Below, in pieces: positions 1 to 12,300 of a stretch of DNA of 64,000 nt. A program made the translations under genes and the position numbers. A model generated the notes under the pieces. That model worked only from the letters and a program-made list of their open reading frames with translations. It was not told where the DNA came from and ran no database searches. Each line of letters opens with the position of its first letter. Position 1 is the first letter of the stretch. The DNA is from Saccharum officinarum (Eukaryota > Streptophyta > Magnoliopsida > Poales > Poaceae), in the NCBI GenBank assembly GCA_020631735.1, contig CM036152.1:149245307-149309306 (forward strand), read 5' to 3'.

Positions 1-366
1 ACACACTTTTCACAACACAACTCTTTTTTCACTTTTGCCGAAAATGCACTACACACTTTTTGCAACAACCCTTTTTCACTTTTGTTTATACACGAGAAAC
101 ACTACCCACATCACTCCTATCTTGAGTCTTCCTTTGGCAGTTCTTTTGACACTCTTTTTATGTGGTAAATCTTTTGAATTCTAAGGACCTGTTTGGTTGA
201 TAGGGATGTAGATTTTAACAAGTCAACCCAATAACCCATTACTCAAAATAAAAATGGTGGCGTAAATACCCAAAAATTCGGCCCACTGAGTTTTGGTCCC
301 AAATAGTGTCAAATCTATTAGGTAACCCAATCGGCCTGTCTTCGTTGTTTGTCAGCTCGGGCCAGG
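1..366. repeat. AT-rich block, copy 1 of a ~1-kb duplication
   Basis: This block reappears at about 1,029-1,407 with roughly 85-90% identity by eye. Shared landmarks are the repeated CACTTTTG stretches, the AACCCATTAC segment and the closing GGGCCAGGAC. Each copy is followed by the tandem array described below, so array plus block were duplicated together. No coding potential is seen. Its 5' end lies outside the window. Confidence 0.75.
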
Positions 367-950
367 ACCGAAGAAGTCGACTAAGGTGCGGGCATGATTC
401 TTAGTGATGTCCTTGATGTCAATGCAGGTGAGCCCAACATGTGCATCCAGGATGTTTGGGTGCAGAACGCCAGAAAGTTGAACTTGCACGGTTGACGGGT
501 AGTGGACTGAAGAAGTTAGCCAAGGTGCTAGTGTGATTATTAGTGATGTCCACGCAGGTGATCCCAACACGCACATCCTTGAAGATGTTGGGGTGTGGCA
601 CACGGAGAAGTTGAATATGCACGGCCTGGAGCTTTTAGTAGTAGAAGTCGAACCTTCATCGACAATAGCAGCACCATCTGTCACCGCAAACAGCTGTGAT
701 GAAGCTGCTACAAGGCTGATGGGCAATGGACCAAAGAATTTGGCCAAGGTGCGGGTGTGATTCATAGCTATGTCCTTGATGTCGGCGCGGGTGAGCCCGA
801 CACGCACATCCTTGAGGATGTTGGTTGTGGCACACAAGGATGATGGATGGTGGATTGAATAAGTTGGAGAAGGTGCGAGCGTGATTATTAGTGATGTCTT
901 TGATGTCGGTGCGGGTGAGCCCGAGATACGCCTTAGAGCCCAACACTACA
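366..950. repeat. Degenerate tandem array, first segment
   Basis: Units contain the landmark CACATCCTTGAGGATGTTGG, seen here near 435, 575 and 805, with a partial unit near 920. Spacing alternates between about 115-140 and about 230 bases. The longer unit carries an extra segment beginning near AGTAGTAGCAGTTGCACC. The minus strand reads as repeated peptide-like stretches, but the frame changes between units and no single protein is encoded. Confidence 0.75.
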
Positions 951-1011
951 CACTTCCTCTTCTATAGCATAGTATAACTTATGTGACTTACCGTTCCAAC
1001 AATTTCCTCCG

Positions 1012-1407
1012 TGTATAAAAAATGCACTACACACTTTTCACAATGACAACTCTTTTTTCACTTTTGCGAAAAATGCACTACACACTTTTCGCAACAACCC
1101 TTTTTCACTTTTGTGAGTGCACACAAGAAACACTCCCCAATCATTCCTTTGTTCAGTCTTCCTTTGGTGGTTTTTCGACACTTTTTCTGTGGAAAACCTT
1201 ATGAATTCTAAGGAATTATTTGATAGATAGGGATCCATATTTTAACAAGTCAATACAATAACCCATTACCAAAAAAATAAAAATGACGGTGTAAATGCCC
1301 AATAACTTGGCCCACTGTGTTTTTGTTCGAATTAGTGTCAAGTCTGTCAGGCTGTGTCAGGTAACCCAATCGTCCTATCTTCGGCGTTTGTCAGCTTGGG
1401 CCAGGAC
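1012..1407. repeat. AT-rich block, copy 2 of a ~1-kb duplication
   Basis: This is the second copy of the block at 1-366, offset by about 1,028-1,038 bases. It has scattered substitutions and small indels. It carries the same order of landmarks and ends with the same GGGCCAGGAC before the array resumes. It is non-coding. Confidence 0.75.
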
Positions 1408-4170
1408 ACCTCAAGGCACAAGAGAGTGGCATCTGCATCGTTCACCCATGTAGCTGTCATCGCTGCTACCTTTCAGTAGTAGCAGTTGCACCTTTGTCGG
1501 CAACAGCAGCACCATCTGTTGTCGGAAACAGGTGTGGTGAAGCTGCTACAAGGCTGACAAGCAATGGACTGAGCCAAGGTGCGGGTGTTACTCTTAGTGA
1601 TGTTGATAAGGGTATGGATGTCTCGATCACCAATTTATCAAATGTATCAATGATAAGTCTCATATAGAATGGCTGCACCTTTGGTTTTGAAGTGGTCGAC
1701 ATAGTCATATCTGAGCCAGTGATGTCCACATCAGATGTCCTTGAAGTCGGCGTGGCTGAGCACGACACGCACATCCTTGAGGAATGTTCGGGTGTGGAGC
1801 ACAAGGCTGACGTGTAGTGGATTGAAGAAGTCAACTAAGGTGCAAGTGTGATTGTTAGCAATGCCCTTGATGGCGGTGCGGGTGAGCCCCACACGCGCAT
1901 CCTTGTGGATGTTGGGGTGCAGCACGCCGGGAAGTTGAACTTGCACGAATGACGAGCAGTGGACCGAAGAAGTTGGCCAAGGTGCGAGCTTGATTATTAG
2001 TGATGTCTGCGTGGTTGAGCCAAACACACACATCCTTGAGGATGTTAGGGTGCGGCACACCGAGAAGTTGAACTTGCATGTCTAGAGCTTTTAGTAGTAG
2101 CAGTTGCACCTTCGCCAATAATAGCAGCACCAACCGCTGCCACAAAACGATGTGGTGAAGCTGCAACAAGGCTGATAGGCAATGGACTGAATAAGTCGGC
2201 CAAGGTGCGGGCGTGATTCTTAGCGATGTCCTTGATGTCAGTGCAGGTGAGCCTGACACACACATCCTTGAGGTTGTTGGGGTGTGACACACATGGATGA
2301 CAGACAGTGGACTAAATAAGTCGGCTAAGGTGCGAGCATGATTATTAGCGATGTCTTTGATGTCGGCGTGGGTGAGCCCAACACACACATCCTTACGGAT
2401 GTTGGGGTGTAGCCCACCCAGAACTTGAACTTGCACGGCTAACGGGCGGTGGAATGAAGAAGTCGGCCAAGGTGCGGGCATGATTATTAGCGATATCTTT
2501 GATGTCAGTGCGGGTGAGCCTGACACGCACATCCTTGAGGATGTTGGGTGCGGCACACCGGGAAGTTGAATTTGCACGGCCCAGAGCCTTCAGTAGTAGC
2601 AGTTGCACCTTCGTCGATAATAGTAGCACTATCCACCATCGCAAACAGGTATGGTGAAGCAAGCTGCTACAAGACTGACGGGAAATGGGCTGAAGAAGTC
2701 TGCCAAGGTGCGGCCATTATTCGTAGTGATATCCTTGATGTCGGCGCGGGTGACCCGACATGCACATCCTTGAGGCCTTTGGAGTGTGACACACAAGGAT
2801 GGCGGATAGTGGACTGAATAAGTTGGCTAAGGTGCGAGCGTGATTGTTAGCGATGTCTTTGATGTCAGCGCGGGTGAGCCTGACACGCACATCCTTAAGG
2901 ATGTTGGGGTGACACTTAGCAGTCAAGGAATAGGAATGTGCCCCCTGTTCCTATTCCACGAACTATATTCCGATTCGCGGAACGGGAGCATGGCGGGACG
3001 CCATCCCGATAGACTATGGAAACTCACCTGAGAGGAGACTAGGACAGAGAGCGAGGCACCAGGGAAGAAGCAGGGACAGAGAGTGAGGTGTTAGGGAAGA
3101 AGCCTCCGTCTCTATGCCCTTCTCAGCTTCCAATGCGGCATGCGCAAGAGAAGCGGGGAGTAGGCTGGCCTGTGGGTGTGAAGGGTCGGAGAGGAAGAGG
3201 AGCGGAGATGGTGATTTTCTAGACCTGGAATGGGCTTTAGGGTTATTAATACATGGTGGATGGTTGCCACCCAACGGCCCAATAATAAGACAATAAAAAG
3301 AAACCGACTAGAAAAAAGAAGACGAGAGGATAGGGAGTCAAACTCGGGACGTCACGTTCCAAAATGACTCTATCCTTCATAGACCAACCACCACGTCCCC
3401 TACGCATTCCGTTCAAATTTGGTATGCGTTCCAATAGTTGAAGGAACGAGTCGAAGCTATATACCCCTTCCGTTCCGTAGTTTCTGAAAATGTCGTACCA
3501 TGTTCCCGAACCATGTTCGCTACGTTCCGAGAACTTGGTTGCTAAGGTGCAGCAGACCGGGAAGTTGAACTTGCACGACCAACGGGCAGTGGACTAAAGA
3601 AGTCAGGCAAGGTGCGTGCATGATTATTTGCGATGTCTTTGATGTCCGTGCGGGTGAGCCCGACATGCACATCCTTGAGGATGTTGGGGTGCGACACACT
3701 GGGAAGATGAACTTGCACGGCCTAGAGCTTTCAGTAGTAGCAGTTGCACCTTCGCCGACAATAGTAGCACCATCCGCCGTCGCAAACAAGTGTGGTGAAG
3801 CAAGCTGCTACAAGACTGACGGGCAATGGACTGAAGAAGTCAGTCAAGGTGCGTGTGTTATTCGTAGTGATGTCCTTGATGTCAGTGCACGTGAGCCTGA
3901 CACGCACATCCTTAAAGATGTTGGCGTGTGGCACACGAGGCTGATGGGCAGTGAACGGAAGAAGTCGGCTAAGGTACGATCATGATTATTAGTGATCGCG
4001 GGTGAGCACGACACGCACATCCTTGAGGATGTTGGGTGCGGCACACCAGGAAGTAGAACTTGCACGGCCTGAAGCCTTCAGTAGTAGCAGTTGCACCTTC
4101 GCCGGCAACAGTGGCACCATCTGCCACCACAAACAGATATGGAGAAGCAAGCTGCTACAAGACTGACGGG
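1407..4170. repeat. Degenerate tandem array with ~500-bp higher-order period
   Basis: The landmark CACATCCTTGAGGATGTTGG recurs near 1765, 1895, 2030, 2260, 2385, 2525, 2762, 2885, 3665, 3900 and 4013. Between 2030 and 2885 the spacings run about 230, 125, 140, 237, 123, so the pattern repeats every 495-502 bases: a higher-order unit of three subunits (two short, one long). The array is broken at 2,916-3,545 by a hAT-like insertion. Open frames on the minus strand of up to 240 codons are by-products of the repeat. They shift frame from unit to unit and are not annotated as genes. Confidence 0.8.
2916..3545. mobile_element. hAT-like non-autonomous element inserted in the tandem array
   Basis: The 630-bp insertion begins TTAGCAGTCAAGG and ends CTTGGTTGCTAA, giving imperfect terminal inverted repeats (TTAGCA/TGCTAA perfect, then CCAAG-like). 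It is flanked by a degraded 8-bp duplication, GGTGACAC (2908-2915) and GGTGCAGC (3546-3553). The interrupted array unit continues correctly on the right side. Subterminal GGAACG/CGTTCC motifs occur near both ends, as in hAT transposase binding regions. The interior has no recognisable transposase. The family call is inference from duplication length and end structure. Confidence 0.6.
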
Positions 4171-4178
4171 GCCTCCCT

Positions 4179-4388
4179 GTCCCTAGCGCGTGGATCATCC
4201 ATGCGCCCAACCTCCGGTGGCTAGAGCTGCACCTGGGGTACCTCCCCAAGCTTGACTACGCCAGCATCATGCTCAACGCCCAAGAGCCAAGAGACTACGG
4301 GAGGCTGCTCCCTGAGCTTTCTAGCGTTAGGAAGCTTGAGATCCTTAACTTTGGCTGTGCCACATTTCATATGCATACGAGCATATAG
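4179..4388 (+). pseudogene. F-box/LRR (FBD-like) protein fragment
   Basis: One open stretch of about 69 codons, ending in TAG at 4386-4388, reads as a leucine-rich segment with APNLRWLELHLG, then LPKLDYASIML, then LPELSSVRKLEIL. This is the style of the C-terminal LRR/FBD region of grass F-box proteins, which act as substrate adaptors of SCF ubiquitin ligases. There is no start codon, no F-box motif and no upstream exon: the fragment starts directly where the tandem array stops. It is best read as a truncated relic. The match is from recognition of the family's composition, not from a search. Confidence 0.5.
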
Positions 4389-4479
4389 TACCATCACTGC
4401 ATAAAAGCTATTCACAGAGGTGTTTTTTATTTCCACAAGCAGACAAGCGGACCGCCTCTAACAAATGATTCCGTTAATT

Positions 4480-4600
4480 AGCTGGGTATCAAATACTTCC
4501 AACTAAAAGGTAGATAGTGAATTATTATCTAGCTAATATTAGCTATATGCTATTAGCTAGCTAACTACTATCAGCTAATGTATCCAAACAGACCTTCAGA
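4480..4600. repeat. MITE remnant (AGCTAATA-rich, ends TATCCAAACAGACC)
   Basis: A stretch rich in TTAGCTAGCTAA-like palindromes ends in a TGTATCCAAACAGACC terminus, typical of abundant grass MITEs of the TTTGGATACA class. The opposite terminus cannot be found, so this is a one-ended remnant. Confidence 0.4.
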
Positions 4601-4634
4601 AGCAAACAAGCCCTTTATATATAGCACACCTTTT

Positions 4635-4734
4635 NNNNNNNNNNNNNNNNNNNNNNNNNNNNNNNNNNNNNNNNNNNNNNNNNNNNNNNNNNNNNNNNNN
4701 NNNNNNNNNNNNNNNNNNNNNNNNNNNNNNNNNN
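4635..4734. other. Assembly gap (100 N)
   Basis: A run of 100 unknown bases, probably a conventional scaffold gap of arbitrary length. Confidence 0.99.
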
Positions 4735-5844
4735 TGGGCCATGACAAAATTCACAAAAGTGGCTACATTATGATAAATTGGTGTAAATTAAGCTTCAAGT
4801 AGGGATGCCACGGTTCAAATAAACTGATAACACCTACCTCAATATGTTTTCTCCACTCAGTGTTGTTACAATTGCAAAAAAAAAAACATAAGCACGAAAA
4901 GTTGAATACAGGTACCATAGCACAACAACGCTAAACACCAAAACTAATCCGTATGCATGGTTGAAATCATTAGCTTCTTTCAATACCTTTTTATTACTCT
5001 GTTTACCATGATGGCAATTTCATACAATAGTACAGTTGGTCAGTAAGAATATTCATCACCTTGCCATCATATTCATGCAGTAATTTATTTACAACCTGAA
5101 ACCTTTGTATTGTTTTGGGTGCAACTATGATCGCTGTATTCATTTATCTAATTATTTAAATCGTTACCACCTAGGGCTGCAAGAAAATTGGGAGGTATAC
5201 AAGTTGCACACACCAATCATCTCTGTGACAAAGCAGCAGTGTTTTTACATACAAAGAAAAGGAGGAAAAATGGATGCAAGGATCACCTTCTTACTTTTGA
5301 AGACCTACATCAGAATTTTAAGCTTACTTTTGTGTAGCAAAACTATTTTCAGCAGATGCTCATGCCATATTCAATAAAATTGCAAAGCTCAACCTTTGTC
5401 AATGTGAATATTTATAGGCATGTCAAGTATTATCAACAACATCTTTGATGCTCTATTAGTTTCCCCTTTGACATGGTCCGTACCAATTTTTTGTATGTTC
5501 TGACATGAACAATTGTGATGCCAACCTCACATTTGATTGCGTTGTCACGCCGAATATGTATGTTTTGTAAATAAGTCTATATTGCCTTCCAAAACCTGAC
5601 ATTTGTCGGGTCCAGTTTCTACTCAGTGCTTATTATTCAACATTGTGTGCTTACCATTGTTTGTACCTTCTCATGACACATTTTTTTACACCTTTTACCT
5701 TCCTGCTAGTTTAAATCAATTGTGGCGCAACCTCCTCTTCGTTCTCCTCACTTCCTCTACCACCTGCCCAACCACCACCAGGCCTTTCACTGGGGTGGCA
5801 ATATCATGATCTTATCTAAGGGCATCCTCTCCCCTCAAAAAAAT
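4735..5844. other. No recognisable feature
   Basis: AT-rich sequence with short open frames only (the longest is 90 codons near 5105-5377). None has a recognisable motif or a plausible splice structure. It could be intronic or degenerate transposon DNA. Confidence 0.5.
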
Positions 5845-6332
5845 CTAAGGGCGTCCTCAATGAGCCGGACAAATCGCCAGCTCACGTGGCGTGGTGTAGA
5901 AATAAAGAAAGGACAAAAAATACCAGCTATGGAGGTGGGTCATACGGTCAGAGGCACTACAGTTTACTGAGGTGCGTGCAAACTTAGAGCCTCTGCAGTG
6001 GGCGACCTTACCCGGTTCTATACTTCATGGAGTCGGATCGATACACCGTGACCATTGGTCCTATAGGAAAAACAGAGAACCAGGTCCTATGCATGGGAGT
6101 GAGTCGCATGGGATAAAAAATTGTTCTTCTCTCCTACCCTTGTCTCTCTCTGTCCTTCTATTGCCGCTCCTGCCGCACTTCTCCTCCACCAGTAGACTGG
6201 TTGAATTTTTTATTTTGGTGGGCTCCATCTATGGATCTGAGGTTGGTTCAATACATTGGACCTATTTTATCATACGACGTCTCATCAAGGTATAGAAACA
6301 GGGTTGCTTCTATACATTGCAGATGTCCTTAG
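5845..6332. mobile_element. MITE-like element with CTAAGG...CCTTAG ends
   Basis: The left end CTAAGGGCGTCCTCAATG and the inverted right end CTAAGGACATCTGCAATG match at 13 of 18 positions. The interior contains a further GAGCCTCTGCAGTGGGCG motif, which may be the start of a second, nested MITE. No clear target duplication is visible, so the superfamily is not assigned. Confidence 0.45.
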
Positions 6333-6616
6333 TGAGATGACGAGATTTCCTGCGCTCTCTCTCCTCTACGTGGACTCCTAACTAGCTCTGAGTCCCTTGT
6401 TTGGGACGCCAACCTCAATCGATGCTACCTCCATTTTCGAATATACCATACTTTTTCTTTAGTATATACCAATCAACAAGCTTCATTTTCCTATAAAACC
6501 AGGTTACCTGCCTGTTTGTTGATAGGTGGTTGATTCCACCCTAAGAAAAGGCAACATGTGTACCTTTATTGGAATAGCCGTACATATGTAGAAACTCGAC
6601 CACAATTGCTCTAGCA
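6333..6616. other. No recognisable feature upstream of the MULE
   Basis: Unannotated sequence that directly precedes the MULE target duplication. It is the original insertion-site flank. Confidence 0.5.
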
Positions 6617-7020
6617 TAAATAGTAGGCAAAATTTGCCAGAGAACACTACTAAAATGTGGTCTTTGCTATAGACCACTAAAAAAAGTTGTGTTGGCTAAA
6701 AGACATAAAAAATCATATGTAATATGCCACAAGACACTAAACTCATTATAATATTTGCTTTTAAAAGATAGCCACACGAAATGACGAATGTACCCCTATG
6801 CTTTTATGCCCTCTGAACGGATTGAGAGTTCCAGACCCTGTGTGTGCGGTCGACTCGCACTTGCTCGCATCACGCTTCGCGTGGGAAAAAAGCAAGAGGC
6901 GTTGCCTGGAGACGGCAGCAGTGGCGGCGGTGCCTGCTTCCTGCTCGACGGCGGCGCCGACCATTGCCTGTAGCAGCGAGCGGAGCAACAACGGCGCTTG
7001 GTCCCGGAGCTAGCCTTGGT

Positions 7021-9307
7021 AATGGAGTCTCCACGATTCTTGAGTGAGATTTTCCCGAGGAGCACACTGATCTTTCATGGGTTCCTGACAGGTAACTAAT
7101 TTCTGCCATTATCCTCTAGGGTTAGGTTAGTGGCAACTGTAGCCCCAATTTCCCGAATTAAATCATATATGGTGTGTTGATTTAGATTGTGTTTCTGTCC
7201 ATATATTCTATAGGATGGATCCAATTCGTCCTACAGGTTTGTTGTATGTGTAGGTGCTTTTGTTAAATTGACTGAAGATGGCAAGCGTGAGTATTGTGAT
7301 GCTTGTAACATTGGTAAGGTTTTAGACAGAGATACCACAAATTGGAATGATTTGCTACTTGACATTGGCATAGAAATTAAGATAGACTCTAAACACAAGT
7401 TGCGTGTCACCTATTGGGATAATATGAGTCGTAGCTATGAAGAAATTGATTCTAATAACAAACTACTGCATGCAATTGACATGTATTGGGAGATAAGAAG
7501 ACTGTCAGTGCAAGTGCGGGTTATGATAAAGGATGATTTTTGTTTGGAGCTTAATATTGGGTGACAAGAGAACATGCCTTTTGTGTTACAGGGTAGCATT
7601 GATGCTCCTGTCAACCAGTTAATTGCGCAACCTACTCTTGAAATTGCATCATCCCTAGTAGAGCCTCTAGTCCAGAACAATCCTGAAGTGAATTGGGTCG
7701 ATGATGATGTGGAGTATGTTAGTCTAGATGATGAGGATCCATACAAATCGTTGCTTTCTGAATTATCGGATTCTGAAGTAGATGGTGATGTAGAGGATGA
7801 TGAGTGTGTTGGTTTGGAGGATGACTTACTAGTGGAGGATGCACGGGACTGTGAGACCATTATCCATGCAACTGACTTAGAGAACCCAACAATAGAAGTT
7901 GGTGTAACCATTGGGGATGGTGATACTTTTAAGAAGGCTATTAGGCAATATGCAATAAAGGGTGAATATGAAATTGTAGCTGCCTATTCTGAGTCAACAA
8001 GGTATAGAGGCTACTGCAAAGCTGAATGGTGCAAGTGGAGGATACGTGCTTCACAGTTGCAGGATGCGATGACCTGGAAGGTATGATTTTGCAACTTGCA
8101 TTATTGTTTGTATACAATTTTGTACAATTTTAGATTTTATACAACTTCAAATTTTTCATTTGGTGTAGATAAAAAGATACCTCATGCGCATACTTGTCAA
8201 AGCACTAGAAAAGCTAAGCATAACTACATGGCAAATAATCATTGGGTCAGGGATAGGTTCTTGGTTGGCTTGCAAAGGATCCCACAATTGGGGCTACAGA
8301 ACTGGAGAAAAAACTAGAAGAACAGTATCACCTATAGTTGTCATATTATGTAGTGTGGGATGGTAAGAGTATGGCTTTGGAACAACTCAAAGGGAAGTGG
8401 GACGACAACTTTGAGCATGCTTTTAGTTTTAAGGCTGAGATGGAGAAGACCAATCCAGGGAGTTTGGTTGACATTGAATATGAGCAAGTGGGAAAGAAGA
8501 TGAGATTTACAAGAATGTTTGTTGCCCTGAAAGCCTATGTAGATGGTTTTCTAAATGGTTGTAGGCCTTTCCTTGGTGTAGACTCTACTCATTTGACTAA
8601 AAAATGGAAGGGACAACTTGCATCTACTACTTCTATTGATGGGCATAATTGGATGTTTCTAGTGTGCTACAATGTGTTTGGATCAGAGACAACTGAAAAT
8701 TGGTCTTGGTTTTTAGGAGACTTCATCAAGTAATTGGATCACCTCTAGGCCTAGTGATCTCAATAGATGCAGGCAAAGGAATTGATTCTGCTGTTACTCA
8801 AGTCTTCAAAAATGGAGTTGAGCATAGGGTTCAGAGGTGAGGTGTTCGAGAAGCACTTGTGGCCAGCATGTAGAGCTTTTCAAAAGCACATGTTTGAAGA
8901 GCACTAAAATTTGATGTATGAAGCATGTCCTCAAGCTATGAAGTGGATACATGAAAACCATAAGCACCTATGGACAAGGCACCTATTTTCTGAAGCAAGC
9001 AAGTGTGACTATGTAACAAATAACATAGCTGAAACATTCAACAACTGGATTAGGGATGAGAAATCCCTGCTTGTAGTTGATCTTATGGATAGGATAGACA
9101 ATTATGTATGGATAAAATGTTCTTGAGGAGAAAAATTGCCAAGAAGCTTAAAGATAAGATTTTGCCTAATGTCATGAAGGACCTCAATGCAAGAAGTAGG
9201 GGACTAAAATATATGTGGAGGTATGCATACAAAGATGGTGGCAGAGATAATGAAATGTTAGGTGAAGTCGAAGGTGTCACAAGGGATTTAGTTCATTAGA
9301 GGCATAC
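7021..9307 (+). pseudogene. MULE transposase, 5' part (N-terminal, DNA-binding and DDE regions)
   Basis: This encoded the MULE transposase, which binds the TIRs and catalyses cut-and-paste transposition. A first exon probably starts at ATG 7021 and ends at a GTAACT donor near 7092. The open stretch 7268-7561 resembles the N-terminal domain of plant MULE proteins. It continues in the same frame after one TGA (7562-7564) into an acidic linker and a MuDR-type DNA-binding region (to about 8083), where a GTATGA donor follows. After a frame disruption near 8255 the catalytic region begins: FLGVDSTHLTKKWKG carries the first Asp, SIDAGKG the second, and TNNIAETFNNWI contains the conserved Asn-Asn/Glu segment. 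Stops at about 8332 and 8731 and further frame changes show it is dead. The copy is cut at 9307 by an LTR element. Confidence 0.8.
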
Positions 9308-12300
9308 TGAAACATCCTTGATTTCCATGAAGGGAAATCCACAGAAACGAAGTGTAAAATGACGAAACATTCCGTTAATTTACCCAAATCTCAGCGATAC
9401 ATAAAGTCATGCACGAATATCAGAGTACAATAGGCAGTTTTACATAATTTATTCTCTTCGCCTCGCAGGGCGGAACACACTCACACAAGCATACGGAACA
9501 ACATCCGACGTAGATAGCAGCGGAAAAGATCTTCTGGATCCAGCTTGAGCGTAGAATAGACCCTCTAATTCTCCCAATCATCACCCTCGTAGTCGTACTC
9601 GGGCTCAGAACCTGTCAAAAATCTATCAGTACACTTGGTACTAGCCACGCATCGCCCACCCTATGCTTGCAATGCTTTGTGGAAAGTGGAATGCATTGAG
9701 GGAAGTAGAAAGAGACCTACTTAGGCTGTGGGTTTCCTATGCAAGTAGTTAATATTTTAATAAGATATTCCTCAGTTTTTATCTCATCTTAGTCACACAT
9801 TTTCCCAATCCCACCACACACAACACATCTCATCTCACACTCTCTCTAGGCGACGAGATTGACTCCCACTCAGATCTCGTCTCAACGGCCAAAGCCGGAA
9901 TCCGACACAGAACCCGGGGGAAAGGTAGAAAGGACTCCTCTCATCTAATCAAGTGAAGCGTAGGTCATGGGAATGTCCATATCCGCGGACGTGGCTATAC
10001 GTATAGATCGATCAACTCTGCAGAGCGTGTACACCTGGTAATCCACAAGATCGCCATCCTCGACGATCCGGCTCGTCTAGGCTGATTCCAACTGCCTTCC
10101 AACCGATACAGTACCACCCTACCACTCAGCCCTGGGCCACCCCGGCATCCACCGAAACGCTGAGACTGTGAGACGTAGTACCGGACCCCCAGGGTCACTA
10201 CGCTGTCTTAGGAGGGTGTGGGTCCCATGCCCGTACCTCCCTACACTATCACCTTCTAACCTAGTAGTAGTGGTACCGCCCTAGTCAGTCGGGTAATTGT
10301 CTCCCGCCCATCGGGAGCGAGTGGTGTGCACGAAGGTCCCATGGTTCCGGTTCTCAAGACATACCAGTCCTTAGGGTGACCAGACAGGATGTCTTCTCAA
10401 GGGGGAGACACCGTCTTCCCCGTGCCACGACAGCACCTCCACCAGGGATAACCAACACCCCAGTTCACCTCTCAAATATACCCGCCATAGGTATTGTAAC
10501 AGAACCGCCCAATTATACGAGATTAAGTAGGAAATCATCCAACGGAAGGACAATTTAACAAACTTAAGCCCGTATAACCCGGTAGTCCGTGAAATCTCAA
10601 CGGATTTCAAACCATTTCACATGACAGCCAAGATCGTACTAAGTTTAACGGTTACCATCATAAGTTACATAGAAGTTCGTGGCACAAAATACATCGGAGT
10701 TTAAACATAGTTATTTCAAACCAGGTTCGAATAAAAGTAGCGGAAGCATTAGTTTAAAACACGCACACACACATTGTTTTGAGATAAAGTGCCAGCTTGT
10801 GATCATTTCCAGCAAAAGCATCAGGCGAGAAGTAGTGAATGACCATTGCCCATGGTCCTAAGCTTCGCCCATCGCAGGGTAGAGACAGTTGATACAATAA
10901 CCATAGTACATCTGTCCATCTGCAACAAGTGGGAACAAAGCCCTGAGTACGAGAAGGTACTCAGCTAGACTTACCCGTCAAAAACCAGAAATAAAAGACA
11001 CCAAGGAATCATGATAGGTTTTTTGGTGGGGTAGCTGACTCATTTGCAAAAGGCATTTTTAGCATTTATGAAAACCTTTACAACAGCTATGCATCAAGTT
11101 AAATCTTTATTATCCTGTCAACTACATTTGCACCTGTACTAAAGTAATCATGGGATTAAACAGGCAATGATAACCACTGATCAATAACAACTTCCATTAT
11201 GTCATAATTCATATAACTGTCCAAGTGTTCCATCAATATTACTACGATGAAGTAGCTCAAGTCAAGTGTTCACTATCCAGTAAACGATGGCGATTCGAAT
11301 CGATTATTAACCAGCTGGTTAGTTATTCCTCACACAAACCTCACTCACCCGCTAAAGTGAGGTGTTGGTCACCGAGTCAACCATTCAGGTAAAGTCGCGA
11401 GCTTGCTAGGAACCACTTGTACCCGGGGCCGCCCGACTGCTCTTTGGCCTTATCATCGCGCCCCCGTATCCTGCCACTACTGCTCCGGTACAGTGCGTTG
11501 CGGGCAATCCACTCGGCCCGAATAATCTCCTAGTTTCGCGTCGGAAGGTACTTTATCCGGCTAGCTAAATGTGAGGCATGCGTTCAACATGACCCGAGGG
11601 ACAACAACGGACGGTCCTTAATCGACACAGACGGAAAACACTACAGTCCGAAACCCTGCAAGTTTCCGCCCGGTCTCAAATTCATTTCACACTTAGTTAT
11701 ACCATGACTTCATAGTCATCCAAACAGATCCAGGTAACCACCTACAGCTCGCAGGTGACAGGAAATCACCCGACTTCTACCGGTCTAAGCAAGCTAAGCA
11801 CTGACTCGACTGCGGATACCAGGGTAACAAGGATATAATATAACAAAGGTAAGCAAGGTATAATGCGGCAACGTTTGCAAACAACTCCTAAACGTAATGC
11901 ATCAAATTAAGTAAAGTTAATAATAAATTATTTGCAAACCGGGAGAGAAATGCTCCGGGGCTTGCCTCTCTCGAAGGAGCTCGGACGGTGATCGGGGCAC
12001 TCCGGGAGATCTTCACCGACCTCTTCTTCGGCTTCGGTCACCTCCTGCTGCTGCGCCTCGATCTGCTCCTCTGGCTCCTCGGGTAAGACGACTGGGTTCT
12101 CGGTTTGCGATCCTGTATGATGCAATGTGCGTAAGTGAGTATGCAAGTGTGCATCGAAGGAGATGAATGCAATGAATATGTTGAAATGCAAGGTAGTCAA
12201 CATCATCCAAGAAACTATACACTACAAGCACATGTCATCTACTGCATTCTCTTTTACTACTATTATGTTAAGTTAACCTATCTTATGAAATGCTTCAAAG

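Noticed and set aside
1021..1100. CACTAC motifs suggesting CACTA transposon termini
   Set aside because: The motif lies inside a duplicated AT-rich block without an inverted partner, 3-bp target duplication or transposase.
1855..2577. 240-codon open frame on the minus strand in the tandem array
   Set aside because: It is made of array units read in changing frames. Neighbouring units give the same peptides in other frames, and there is no start context or domain.
4578..4802. Open frame running through the N gap
   Set aside because: Translation through unknown bases; no evidence of coding on either side. The same holds for the frame at 41409-41948.
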